DNA of 49,263 bases from an uncultured Eubacteriales bacterium (lineage in GTDB: Bacteria; Bacillota; Clostridia; Oscillospirales; Acutalibacteraceae), in the NCBI GenBank assembly GCA_900315285.1, contig OMYO01000011.1, positions 1 to 49,263 on the forward strand, in the 5' to 3' direction. A program made the position numbers and the translations under genes. The notes beneath the pieces were generated by a model, which did no database searches, had not been told where the DNA came from, and was given only the letters and a program-made list of their open reading frames with translations. Of the stretch, positions 8,257-15,838 are shown piece by piece. Numbering within the stretch: the first letter of the stretch is position 1; every line of letters starts with the position of its first letter.

Positions 8257-8727
8257 ATGGATATCCTCTTTGTCTGCGCATCTAACGTATGCCGCAGTCC
8301 ATACTGCGAGTACATGTTTCGCCGAATGGTGGAAAATGACCCGGAGCTCAAAGGAAAAATTCGGGTTCGTTCCTCTGCTGTATTGAACCAGATGAAGGAA
8401 ATCGACGAGAAGACCCGCAAGTCCCTGCGAAGAGAGGGGTTCTCCGACCAGGAGATCGACCTGCATCGCCCCGGAGTCTGGTACCGGGACCGGGATAAGT
8501 TCAAGGATGCCGATATCATCATTGGAATGACCCGGTTTCAGATATTTCTGTGCCCGTTTCCATATCGGAAGAAATGCACTACGCTCTCTGAGGCGGCCAC
8601 CGGGAAATATCACTCCATTCCCGACCCATGGCTCATTGAGGACATGGACCGCTACTATGCGGAAATGGATAAGATAAAGGGGTATCTTCTTCAGTATTTT
8701 GAGAAATTAAAGCAAAAAATGGGTTAA
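8257..8727 (+). CDS. low-molecular-weight protein tyrosine phosphatase-like protein
   Basis: 156 aa. The P-loop C7-x5-R13-S is at the N-terminus (FVCASNVCRSPY) and the general-acid motif DP is at D123-P124 (SIPDPW). These are the two signatures of the low-molecular-weight phosphatase/arsenate-reductase fold. It starts 11 bases after the kinase gene, with AAAGGA as ribosome binding site, so it is very probably co-transcribed with tetR and the kinase. The role could be dephosphorylation of a protein or of a small phosphorylated metabolite from this pathway; the sequence does not decide. It is unlikely to be an arsenate reductase because no ars genes are present. Confidence 0.85.
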   Translation: MDILFVCASNVCRSPYCEYMFRRMVENDPELKGKIRVRSSAVLNQMKEIDEKTRKSLRREGFSDQEIDLHRPGVWYRDRDKFKDADIIIGMTRFQIFLCPFPYRKKCTTLSEAATGKYHSIPDPWLIEDMDRYYAEMDKIKGYLLQYFEKLKQKMG

Positions 8728-8733
8728 GAAAAG

Positions 8734-8769
8734 GATCGTACGGCATTGCCTGAGCCGTGCGGTCTTTTT
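8734..8769 (+). terminator. terminator of the tetR-kinase-phosphatase operon
   Basis: Eleven-base-pair stem (8734-8744 with 8754-8764, two wobbles) followed by five T. Confidence 0.85.
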
Positions 8770-8803
8770 GCCCGTAAAAACGGGAAAAATATCTGAAAAC
8801 GAG

Positions 8804-8832
8804 TTGCAAAAGAGCAATGGATTGTATATACT
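8804..8832 (+). promoter_or_regulatory. promoter of the suf operon
   Basis: TTGCAA, 17-base spacer, TATACT. The predicted start is near 8839, giving a leader of about 60 bases before sufC. No clear IscR/SufR operator palindrome was seen. Confidence 0.65.
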
Positions 8833-8898
8833 GAAACAGATGTGAAAGTCCTATAAAATTAGTAGGCTTTTGAATTCTAGATTGCGGAGGGCTTCAGT

Positions 8899-9660
8899 AT
8901 GTCAGAGCCATTATTGAAAATCAGAAACCTGACGGTCCAGGTGGGGGAGAAGGAAATTCTTCACGGTCTGAACCTGGATGTGAACAGCGGTGAGACGCAT
9001 GTTCTTATGGGACCCAACGGCGCCGGCAAATCTACGCTTGGCAACGCCATCATGGGAAACCCGGTCTATACCGTCACCGGCGGCGAAATCATCTTTGACG
9101 GAAAGAACATTCTCGAGGAGAGCACAGATCAGCGCGCGAAGGACGGCCTCTTTATGTCGTTCCAGAACCCGCTGGAGGTTCCGGGAATCTCTCTTTCCAA
9201 CTTCATTCGCAGTTCTCTGGAGGAGCGCACCGGAAAGCGGGTTCGTCTCTGGGACTTCCGCAAATCCATTAAAAAGGAAATGCAGCTTTTGAATATGGAC
9301 GAGTCCTATGCCGACCGAGACCTCAATGTGGGCTTCTCCGGCGGTGAGAAGAAGAAATCGGAGATTCTTCAGCTCCTCATGCTGAATCCGAAACTTGCCA
9401 TCCTTGATGAGACGGACTCCGGCCTGGACGTCGACGCTGTTCGGACCGTATCTAAGGGTGTAGAGGAGTTCCAGAAGACCACAGATGGTGCTCTTCTCAT
9501 CATTACCCACAGTACGAGAATCCTTGAATCCCTTAAAGTGGATTACACCCATGTCCTGGTCGACGGTCAGATTATTGACACCGGCGACGGCAGCATGGTG
9601 GACGAAATCAATGAGAACGGCTTCGAGAAATACATCCGTCAGGAGAAGACCGAGCAGTAA
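8899..9660 (+). CDS. sufC: SufC, Fe-S cluster assembly ATPase
   Basis: 253 aa ABC-type ATPase. Walker A GPNGAGKST at 38-46, Q-loop FQNP, signature FSGGEKKKSE (the SufC variant of LSGGQ), Walker B ILDETDSGLD, and H-loop THSTR. SufC binds SufB and SufD and drives assembly of the Fe-S scaffold with ATP. It is first in a five-gene operon in the standard Firmicutes order C-B-D-S-U, except that SufB here is second. Ribosome binding site GGAGGG lies before the ATG. Assignment is secure from the protein and its neighbours. Confidence 0.97.
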   Translation: MSEPLLKIRNLTVQVGEKEILHGLNLDVNSGETHVLMGPNGAGKSTLGNAIMGNPVYTVTGGEIIFDGKNILEESTDQRAKDGLFMSFQNPLEVPGISLSNFIRSSLEERTGKRVRLWDFRKSIKKEMQLLNMDESYADRDLNVGFSGGEKKKSEILQLLMLNPKLAILDETDSGLDVDAVRTVSKGVEEFQKTTDGALLIITHSTRILESLKVDYTHVLVDGQIIDTGDGSMVDEINENGFEKYIRQEKTEQ

Positions 9661-9672
9661 GGGGATGAGACA

Positions 9673-11091
9673 ATGGCAAATCGCGAAAAAACATATATAG
9701 AGGATGTCCCCCGCGACCTCTACGACTTCAAGGACGAGGAGCATGCGCAGGACTTCTACAAAGTGGACAACGGACTGACGCCCGCCATCGTCGACCAGAT
9801 CTCCAAGGAGAAGAACGACCCGGAGTGGATGCACGAGTTCCGTCTCAAGTCCCTCGACATCTATAACAAGTCGGAGGTCCCGCCGTGGGGCCCGGAAATT
9901 GACGGCCTTGACATGGACAACATCGTCACCTATGTCAAACCGAAAACGAAAATGTCCGCCAAGTGGGAGGACGTCCCAGAGGACATTAAAAATACATTTG
10001 AACGTCTCGGAATTCCTGAGGCTGAACGGAAGTCGCTGGCAGGCGTCGGTGCCCAGTATGACTCTGAGCTGGTCTACCATAACGTCAAGGCAGAAGTCGC
10101 TGCTCAGGGCGTTGTGTACACGGACCTGGAGAGTGCCATGCACGGGCCTTATGCCGACATGATCAAGGACCACTTCATGAAGCTGGTCCCGCCCACTGAC
10201 CACAAGTTTGCCGCGCTTCACGGCGCCGTCTGGTCCGGCGGATCTTTCGTCTATGTTCCGCCCGGGATCACCGTGGAAATTCCGCTCCAGTCCTATTTCC
10301 GTCTGAATGCACCGGGTGCCGGACAGTTTGAGCATACCCTTATCATTGTCGACGAGGGTGCCAACCTGCACTTTATCGAAGGATGTTCTGCACCGAAATA
10401 TAATATTGCCAACCTTCACGCCGGCTGTGTTGAGCTCTTTGTGGGCAAAAATGCAAAGCTGCGCTACTCCACCATTGAGAACTGGTCCAAGAACATGTAT
10501 AACCTGAACACTAAGCGGGCCAAGGTGGAAGAGGGAGGCGTCATGGAGTGGGTCTCCGGTTCCTTTGGTTCCCATGTCTCCTATCTGTACCCCATGACCA
10601 TCCTTCAGGGTGACAACTCCAAAATGGAGTACACCGGCATTACATTCGCCGGAGCTACCCAGGATTTGGACACCGGTATGAAGGTTGTCCACAACGGCAA
10701 GAACACCACATCTTCTGTCAACACCCGTTCCATCTCCAAGAGCGGCGGTGTCAGCACTACGAGAACTTCCGTTGTCATCAACAACAGTGCAAAAGGTGCC
10801 AAGTCCACTGTGGGATGTACGTCCCTTATGCTGGACGAGCAGTCCCGTTCCGACACCATTCCTGCCATTGACGTCCGGACCCAGGACGCCGACGTCGGCC
10901 ACGAGGCCAAAATCGGCCGTATCAGTGACGAGGCCATCTTCTACCTGATGTCCCGCGGCATCTCGGAGGAGGACGCCCGCACCATGATCGTCAGCGGCTT
11001 CGCCGACAGCGTATCCAAGGAGCTCCCGCTGGAGTATGCGGTTGAAATGAACAACCTCATCCGGCTGGAAATGAAGGGCTCCATCGGCTGA
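9673..11091 (+). CDS. sufB: SufB, Fe-S cluster scaffold subunit
   Basis: 472 aa, the normal length for SufB. It shows the conserved central beta-helix core, with HGAVWSGGSFVYVPPG near 180, FEHTLIIVDEGA and YSTIENWSKNMYNLNTKR, and the C-terminal VGHEAKIGRISDEAIFYLMSRG with its conserved histidine. SufB forms the SufBC2D complex with SufC and SufD, where the nascent cluster is built from persulfide sulfur supplied by SufS/SufU. It starts 12 bases after sufC with GGGGATG as ribosome binding region. Nothing unusual was seen. Confidence 0.97.
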   Translation: MANREKTYIEDVPRDLYDFKDEEHAQDFYKVDNGLTPAIVDQISKEKNDPEWMHEFRLKSLDIYNKSEVPPWGPEIDGLDMDNIVTYVKPKTKMSAKWEDVPEDIKNTFERLGIPEAERKSLAGVGAQYDSELVYHNVKAEVAAQGVVYTDLESAMHGPYADMIKDHFMKLVPPTDHKFAALHGAVWSGGSFVYVPPGITVEIPLQSYFRLNAPGAGQFEHTLIIVDEGANLHFIEGCSAPKYNIANLHAGCVELFVGKNAKLRYSTIENWSKNMYNLNTKRAKVEEGGVMEWVSGSFGSHVSYLYPMTILQGDNSKMEYTGITFAGATQDLDTGMKVVHNGKNTTSSVNTRSISKSGGVSTTRTSVVINNSAKGAKSTVGCTSLMLDEQSRSDTIPAIDVRTQDADVGHEAKIGRISDEAIFYLMSRGISEEDARTMIVSGFADSVSKELPLEYAVEMNNLIRLEMKGSIG

Positions 11092-11115
11092 TCCGGGAAA
11101 GGAAGGAACGAGTAA

Positions 11116-12171
11116 ATGAACAGAGCAGCAGATCTTAGAATCAACCGTATGCCCGGCATCACCTGGAGATGGCTGCGCCTGAACGACCGCGCTGTCAAGG
11201 TGACATCCGACGGTACGGCCGCCCTTCCGGAAGTCTCCGCCACAGAGACCTTCACGGAGTCAGGCAGCTTCTCGGACTTCGCCGGAATCGCCGGCGGAAG
11301 CGGAAAGGCATACGAGGAATATATGGAGGGGGCAGAGGAGTCTGTTTTCTCCACCACATCGAATAAAGCAGGGGAGAGCCCCCTAAAACTTACATTCTCT
11401 CTGGAAGATGGTGCCCATACCCAGAACCGGTACGGCTTTGACGTCGCTCCCGGCAGCACGGACACCGTTATCATGGACTTCCGCTCTGCGGATGACGCCA
11501 CTGGAATTGCCGCTTTCCAGACAAAAATCCATGTGGCAGAGGGTGCAACCCTCCACTTCGTGCAGATCCACCGCGCCGGAGAGGGCTATCAGGTTCTGAA
11601 TGATGTTGGAGCCAAAGTGGAGAAGAAAGGCCGTCTGGAGGTCATTCAGGTCATTTTCAGCGGGAAAGAGAATGATATTGGAACTCAGGTGGAACTCCTT
11701 GGAGACGACAGTTCCTATGATGCGGAAGTCGGCTACATCGCCACCCATGACCATGTCATTGACCTAAACTACATTACGCCCTATGTTGGCAAACGCGGAA
11801 GCAGCAACCTCAACGTCTCCGGTGTTCTCTGCGACACGGCGAAGAAAATTTTCCGAGGAACTATTGACTTCCAGCGAGGCTGTGAGGACTCCACCGGTGA
11901 CGAGAACGAGAGTGTTCTTCTCATGGACGACCATGTTGTCAACCAGTCGGTACCGGTCATCCTCTGTGACGAGGAGAACGTCGAGGGTAACCACGGCGCC
12001 TCCATCGGCAAACTGGATGAGTCCCTCATGTTCTATCTCCAGTCCCGCGGCATTGCCTATGATGACATCTATGAGATGATGGCCAAGGCAAAACTTGAGG
12101 CCATCTTCCGGCAAATCCCCGACGCAGCCACCGTGGAGGAACTCACCGAATACAACGAGACACGGCACTGA
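11116..12171 (+). CDS. sufD: SufD, Fe-S cluster assembly scaffold subunit
   Basis: 351 aa, short but typical for Firmicutes SufD. The C-terminal half matches SufB/SufD: RGTIDFQRGCEDS, DDHVVNQSVPVILCDEENVEGNHGASIGKLDESLMFYLQSRGI, including the conserved C and H region. The N-terminal part is variable, as is usual. It partners SufB and SufC in the scaffold complex. Ribosome binding site AAAGGAAGG lies about eight bases before the ATG, 24 bases after sufB. Confidence 0.95.
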   Translation: MNRAADLRINRMPGITWRWLRLNDRAVKVTSDGTAALPEVSATETFTESGSFSDFAGIAGGSGKAYEEYMEGAEESVFSTTSNKAGESPLKLTFSLEDGAHTQNRYGFDVAPGSTDTVIMDFRSADDATGIAAFQTKIHVAEGATLHFVQIHRAGEGYQVLNDVGAKVEKKGRLEVIQVIFSGKENDIGTQVELLGDDSSYDAEVGYIATHDHVIDLNYITPYVGKRGSSNLNVSGVLCDTAKKIFRGTIDFQRGCEDSTGDENESVLLMDDHVVNQSVPVILCDEENVEGNHGASIGKLDESLMFYLQSRGIAYDDIYEMMAKAKLEAIFRQIPDAATVEELTEYNETRH

Positions 12172-12190
12172 GACAGGGAGGAAACCAATC

Positions 12191-13411
12191 ATGTTAGACG
12201 TAAAGGAAGTCCGCAAGGACTTTCCATTCTTTGAAAATCAGACGCTGGCCTATCTGGACAACTCCGCCACATCCCAGAAACCGAAATGCGTCATGGACGC
12301 AGAATGGCAGTTCTACAAGGACAGCAATGCAAACCCGTTCCGTGGACTCTACGACCTGAGCGTTCGCGCAACGGACGCCTATGAGGACAGCAGGGAGTTG
12401 GTCCGGGAGTTCATCGGAGCTGCGGATACCGGTGAAATCGTCTTCACCCGTAACGCCTCGGAGTCCCTGAATCTGGTGGCCTACAGCTTTGCTCCTCTGG
12501 TCTTGGAGGCGGGCGATGAAGTCCTCGTCACCATAGAAGAGCACCACTCCAACATGCTTCCCTGGCGGTTTGCCGCGGAGCGTGCCGGCGCCACCGTGAA
12601 ATATCTTGACGTTGACATCACGGGAGAAATCACCCCGGACAAGGTAAAAGAGGCCCTGACCCCGAAAACAAAAATCTTCGCGGTGACCCAGGTCTCCAAT
12701 ATCATGGGCAGGACCAACGACATCAAGGCTTTCGCAAAAATCTGCCACGAGAACGGCACCTATATTGTTGCAGACGGAGCACAGAGTGTTCCCCATATGC
12801 CGGTGGACGTACAGGACCTTGACGTAGACTTCCTTGCATTCTCCGGTCACAAAATGCTCTCTCCTATGGGTATTGGTGTCCTCTATGGAAAACGGGATCA
12901 CTTCGAGAAAATGCCACCGTTCCTAAGCGGCGGTGAAATGATCGAATATGTCACCCGGGACGGTCAATCCTATGCCGAACTGCCCCATAAATTTGAGGCC
13001 GGCACGGTGAATGCCGGCGGTGCAGTGGGACTTGCCGCTGCCATCAAGTATATCCAGTCCATTGGCATGGAGAATATTCAGGAGCGGGAGAATGCACTCT
13101 GCGCCTACGCCTATGCTGGCATGAAAGAAATTCCGCATATCACCATTCTTGGCTCGGATGACCCTATGGACCACCATGGCATCCTGACCTTCAAGGTGGA
13201 TGGTGTCCATCCCCATGATGTCTCTGCCATCTTTGCATCCAATGACATCGCTGTTCGCGCTGGTCACCACTGTGCACAGCCTCTGCTGCAGCATATCGGA
13301 ATTCCCAATACGACCCGGGCCAGCATGATGTTCTACAATACCGAGGAGGAAATTGACCGCTTCCTCGCTGTTCTGAAAACCATTCGAGGAGAGATGGGAT
13401 ATGCCGATTAA
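12191..13411 (+). CDS. sufS: SufS, cysteine desulfurase
   Basis: 406 aa class V aminotransferase fold. PLP lysine K221 in FSGHKMLSPMG, catalytic C361 in RAGHHCAQPL, and the AYLDNSATSQKP opening typical of group II desulfurases. It converts cysteine to alanine and passes persulfide sulfur to SufU. The start at ATG 12191 is fixed by GGGAGG eight bases upstream; a longer frame with no homology upstream was rejected. The stop codon overlaps the sufU start by 11 bases, suggesting coupled translation of the desulfurase and its acceptor. Confidence 0.96.
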   Translation: MLDVKEVRKDFPFFENQTLAYLDNSATSQKPKCVMDAEWQFYKDSNANPFRGLYDLSVRATDAYEDSRELVREFIGAADTGEIVFTRNASESLNLVAYSFAPLVLEAGDEVLVTIEEHHSNMLPWRFAAERAGATVKYLDVDITGEITPDKVKEALTPKTKIFAVTQVSNIMGRTNDIKAFAKICHENGTYIVADGAQSVPHMPVDVQDLDVDFLAFSGHKMLSPMGIGVLYGKRDHFEKMPPFLSGGEMIEYVTRDGQSYAELPHKFEAGTVNAGGAVGLAAAIKYIQSIGMENIQERENALCAYAYAGMKEIPHITILGSDDPMDHHGILTFKVDGVHPHDVSAIFASNDIAVRAGHHCAQPLLQHIGIPNTTRASMMFYNTEEEIDRFLAVLKTIRGEMGYAD

Positions 13412-13844
13412 CACCTTTTACAACGAAATTCTCACGGACCACAATCTGCACCCGGCCCATAAGCACAACCTGGACGATGCCAACCTCGTCTTGGAGGGCG
13501 TCAATCCCAGCTGCGGCGACGATATTGTTCTCCAGCTCAAAATGAACGATGACGGCGTCATCGAGGATGGCTCCTTTAACGGAGATGGCTGTGCCATCTC
13601 CCAGGCCTCCGCTGACATGATGCTGGATCTTGTCATTGGTAAGAAAAAAGAGGAGGCCCTGGAGCTCGCAGATATCTTTCTCCGCATGATCAAGGGTGAA
13701 ATCACGGATGAGGAGAAAGAGCGTCTGGAAGAGGCCTCATCCCTCGAGGATATCTCCCACATGCCCTCCCGTGTAAAATGTGCCGTACTTGGATGGCATA
13801 CCATGGAAGAGCTCGTCGAGAAACATCCTAAGGAAGAGAAATAA
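13401..13844 (+). CDS. sufU: SufU, zinc-dependent sulfurtransferase partner of SufS
   Basis: 147 aa. IscU-like fold with the Zn ligands C38, D40, C64 (GDGCAISQAS) and C127 (RVKCAVLG). The region of about 20 residues between the second and third cysteines that separates SufU from IscU is present. SufU accepts the persulfide from SufS C361. It overlaps sufS by 11 bases and is the last gene of the operon. Confidence 0.95.
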   Translation: MPINTFYNEILTDHNLHPAHKHNLDDANLVLEGVNPSCGDDIVLQLKMNDDGVIEDGSFNGDGCAISQASADMMLDLVIGKKKEEALELADIFLRMIKGEITDEEKERLEEASSLEDISHMPSRVKCAVLGWHTMEELVEKHPKEEK

Positions 13845-13849
13845 GACAG

Positions 13850-13892
13850 AGAGGGAAAAGCTTCGAATTTTTCGGATTTTTCCCTCTTTTTT
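13850..13892 (+). terminator. suf operon terminator
   Basis: Perfect ten-base-pair arms AGAGGGAAAA (13850-13859) and TTTTCCCTCT (13878-13887), then six T in total. Confidence 0.9.
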
Positions 13893-13893
13893 C

Positions 13894-13922
13894 TTGACAG
13901 GGTTCGCATTCTCCAATATAAT
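13894..13922 (+). promoter_or_regulatory. consensus promoter of the tRNA-Val gene
   Basis: TTGACA (13894-13899), 17-base spacer, TATAAT (13917-13922): an exact consensus sigma-A promoter. The predicted start is near 13929, about 11 bases before the mature tRNA. It begins two bases after the suf terminator. Confidence 0.9.
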
Positions 13923-13939
13923 GAACGAGTAACTGAAAC

Positions 13940-14015
13940 GGACAATTAGCTCAGCTGGAAGAGCATCCGCTTGACGTGCGGAAGGTCGCAGGTTCGAGCC
14001 CTACATTGTCCACCA
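13940..14015 (+). tRNA. tRNA-Val (GAC), CCA encoded
   Basis: The acceptor arms GGACAAT and ATTGTCC pair over seven bases. The D-arm begins GCTCAG. The anticodon stem TCCGC/GCGGA encloses the loop TTGACGT with anticodon GAC (13973-13975). The T-arm has GGTTCGAGCC. Discriminator A is followed by an encoded CCA (14013-14015). The GAC anticodon reads GTC and GTT valine codons. Confidence 0.95.
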
Positions 14016-14019
14016 AAGG

Positions 14020-14056
14020 AAATCCACGGAAAAGCTTTGCTTTCCGTGGATTTTTT
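14020..14056 (+). terminator. tRNA-Val terminator
   Basis: AATCCACGGAAA pairs with TTTCCGTGGATT, extended inward by AGC/GCT, and is followed by six T. Confidence 0.9.
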
Positions 14057-14084
14057 CTGCGTGTTATGGTTTCTAAGGAAACTT

Positions 14085-14132
14085 CAAAACAGCCTCTGGA
14101 GCCACCGTTTGACGGCTGCCCCAGAGGCTGTT
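14085..14132 (-). terminator. terminator of the GPH-family transporter gene
   Basis: Read leftward, AACAGCCTCTGG pairs perfectly with CCAGAGGCTGTT over 12 bases around a second small hairpin, followed by TTTT. It shares its CAGCC..GGCTG core with other terminators in the window. Confidence 0.7.
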
Positions 14133-14169
14133 GTTATTCATGAGCGGATTGAATTGAGCGACAATAAAT

Positions 14170-15651
14170 TTATTCTTCAGCGGCTGTGGCGCGCTTCTTT
14201 TCCAGGAACGCTGCCATTTCTTTCTTCTTTTCCGGAGTGATCTCATAACGGAACAGCGGAATGGCTGCCAGGATGCAAGAGAGGCCCGGGATGATTCGGT
14301 ATGCGACAAAGATAATGTCTTTGGTATGGACCGAGAAGCCCGTGGCTTTGCCGGCTGCAATGGCAGCGACTGTCTCAGAGTATCCGGAGAGGTTGACAAA
14401 CAGGAGACCGACGGCGGTGCAGAGGGCAAGAACCACTTTGATGGTAAGGGTCAGCATGGCATAGGAAGCACCTTCCATGCGCTCTCCAGTCTTGTACTCG
14501 TAGTAGTCGATGGTATCTGCGGTCATGATCATCGGAAGGATGGTGAAAGAACTGGAGTACAGTCCGACGAAGAACATGAACAGATAGAAAAGTACGGTGT
14601 ATGTGACACTGTGGATATGGGTGAACCAGAGATGTCCAAATACAAAGGAGAGCATATTGGCGACAAACCCGTAGAAGGCCATAGCAATGCCGACTTTCTT
14701 TTCGCCCCATTTCTTGACCATAAAGGGGATAACGATCATGCTGATCATAGAACCGGCGCCGGTGGCAATGCCAAGGACGATAACCAGGTTCTGGGAGCCG
14801 ACGATGGCATTGGAGGCCTGGACCTGAATGGCCATCTGGACCTGACGGGCGAAGCCGAGGAGGTAGGAGAGGATAACCAGCATCAACGGTTTGTTCTTGC
14901 GGAGCGCTGAGAACATTTCGCGGATGGTATAGGTCTGTCCGGACTGGTACGGGACGCGCTCCTTGTTCCAGAGCGGGATCAGTGCAAATAAAATGCAGCC
15001 GACGATAGCAATGATGACAGCGGATGTAAAATATTCACCGGAGATCATCGGGGTATCCGTCTCACCCTGTTTAACGAGTACACGGGAACCGCCGGGGATG
15101 ATCAGGCAGGCGATGGGGACAAAGAGGGCACATGCTTCCATGCCAATCTGCTTAAACGTGTTGGAGATGGAGACGACGTTCGTGCGTTCCCGCGGATCCG
15201 GTGTCAGGACGGATGCAATGCCCTGAGAAGGGACATCGCCCATGGTGAATGCCAACGCCCACAATAGATAAATGACAAAAAGCCATACCGCGGTTCCGCC
15301 CTTATTGTTTTTCCACGGCACATCCGTGAAAATCAGGACTGTGGTAATCAGAAGCGGTACCAGGGAGTAGAGGATCATAGACCGGAATTTTCCGAGTTTG
15401 CTCTTGGAATGGTCCATCCACCGCCCGACGACGGGGTCGAAAAGAGCAGAGAGAACACGTGTGATCAGGATGAACATGCCAATCAACGCCATATTGGCCC
15501 CTAGAATGGAACCGGCGAATTCGGCCTGGTAGGAATTCAGAAGTCCATAGAGCATCTGAAAGCCGAAGAGTCCGAACGAGTAACCGAGAATCTCTCGCCA
15601 GGACAGATGGGTTCTCCAGACCGAGGGGGATTTGCTTTTGCTATGCGCCAT
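14170..15651 (-). CDS. GPH-family (glycoside-pentoside-hexuronide) cation symporter
   Basis: 493 aa, about 12 membrane segments. GPH hallmarks are present: YSFGLFGFQMLYGLLNSY in helix 1, DPVVGRWMDHSKSKLGKFR in loop 2-3, LTPDPRERTNVVSISNTF in loop 4-5, and ADTIDYYEYKTGERMEG in the second half. The family couples Na+ or H+ to uptake of glycosides, pentosides or uronides. No glycosidase is adjacent, so the substrate is open. Start MAHSK is set by AAAGGAG eight bases upstream. Palindromic sites upstream suggest local control. It is separated from the next leftward MFS gene by a terminator, so the two are probably independent units. Confidence 0.85.
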   Translation of the reverse strand: MAHSKSKSPSVWRTHLSWREILGYSFGLFGFQMLYGLLNSYQAEFAGSILGANMALIGMFILITRVLSALFDPVVGRWMDHSKSKLGKFRSMILYSLVPLLITTVLIFTDVPWKNNKGGTAVWLFVIYLLWALAFTMGDVPSQGIASVLTPDPRERTNVVSISNTFKQIGMEACALFVPIACLIIPGGSRVLVKQGETDTPMISGEYFTSAVIIAIVGCILFALIPLWNKERVPYQSGQTYTIREMFSALRKNKPLMLVILSYLLGFARQVQMAIQVQASNAIVGSQNLVIVLGIATGAGSMISMIVIPFMVKKWGEKKVGIAMAFYGFVANMLSFVFGHLWFTHIHSVTYTVLFYLFMFFVGLYSSSFTILPMIMTADTIDYYEYKTGERMEGASYAMLTLTIKVVLALCTAVGLLFVNLSGYSETVAAIAAGKATGFSVHTKDIIFVAYRIIPGLSCILAAIPLFRYEITPEKKKEMAAFLEKKRATAAEE

Positions 15652-15682
15652 AAAGACTGCTCCTTTCATGATTTCATTGGGC

Positions 15683-15717
15683 TTTCATACTTGTTATGAA
15701 ACCATGAACAGCTGTTC
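15683..15717 (-). promoter_or_regulatory. two palindromes upstream of the GPH transporter gene
   Basis: The inverted repeat TTTCATA-N5-TATGAAA (15683-15701) and the perfect 12-base palindrome GAACAGCTGTTC (15706-15717) lie 32-66 bases before the start codon, in the expected promoter/operator zone. They are candidate repressor sites; the protein is unknown. Confidence 0.45.
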
Positions 15718-15779
15718 GGATTCGTGGAGTTTTCAGAACAGTTTCTTTTTCCTACAATTTTGGGTATCCGCATGGATGC

Positions 15780-15817
15780 AAAAAAATCCATGGCCCAGAG
15801 AGTTCTGAACCATGGAA
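15780..15817 (-). terminator. terminator of the second leftward MFS gene
   Basis: Read leftward: TCCATGG arm (15816-15810), inner CAGA/TCTG pairing, CCATGGA arm, then six or seven T. Confidence 0.8.
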
Positions 15818-15838
15818 AATTTTTGGTATATCAATAGG

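Noticed and set aside
8911..10902. A 663-codon leftward frame opposite sufC and sufB
   Set aside because: sufC and sufB are certain on the plus strand; the antisense translation has no recognisable domain and no start signals.
13894..14015. A T-box leader near tRNA-Val
   Set aside because: The structure is a complete tRNA cloverleaf with its own consensus promoter and terminator; no T-box sequence follows.
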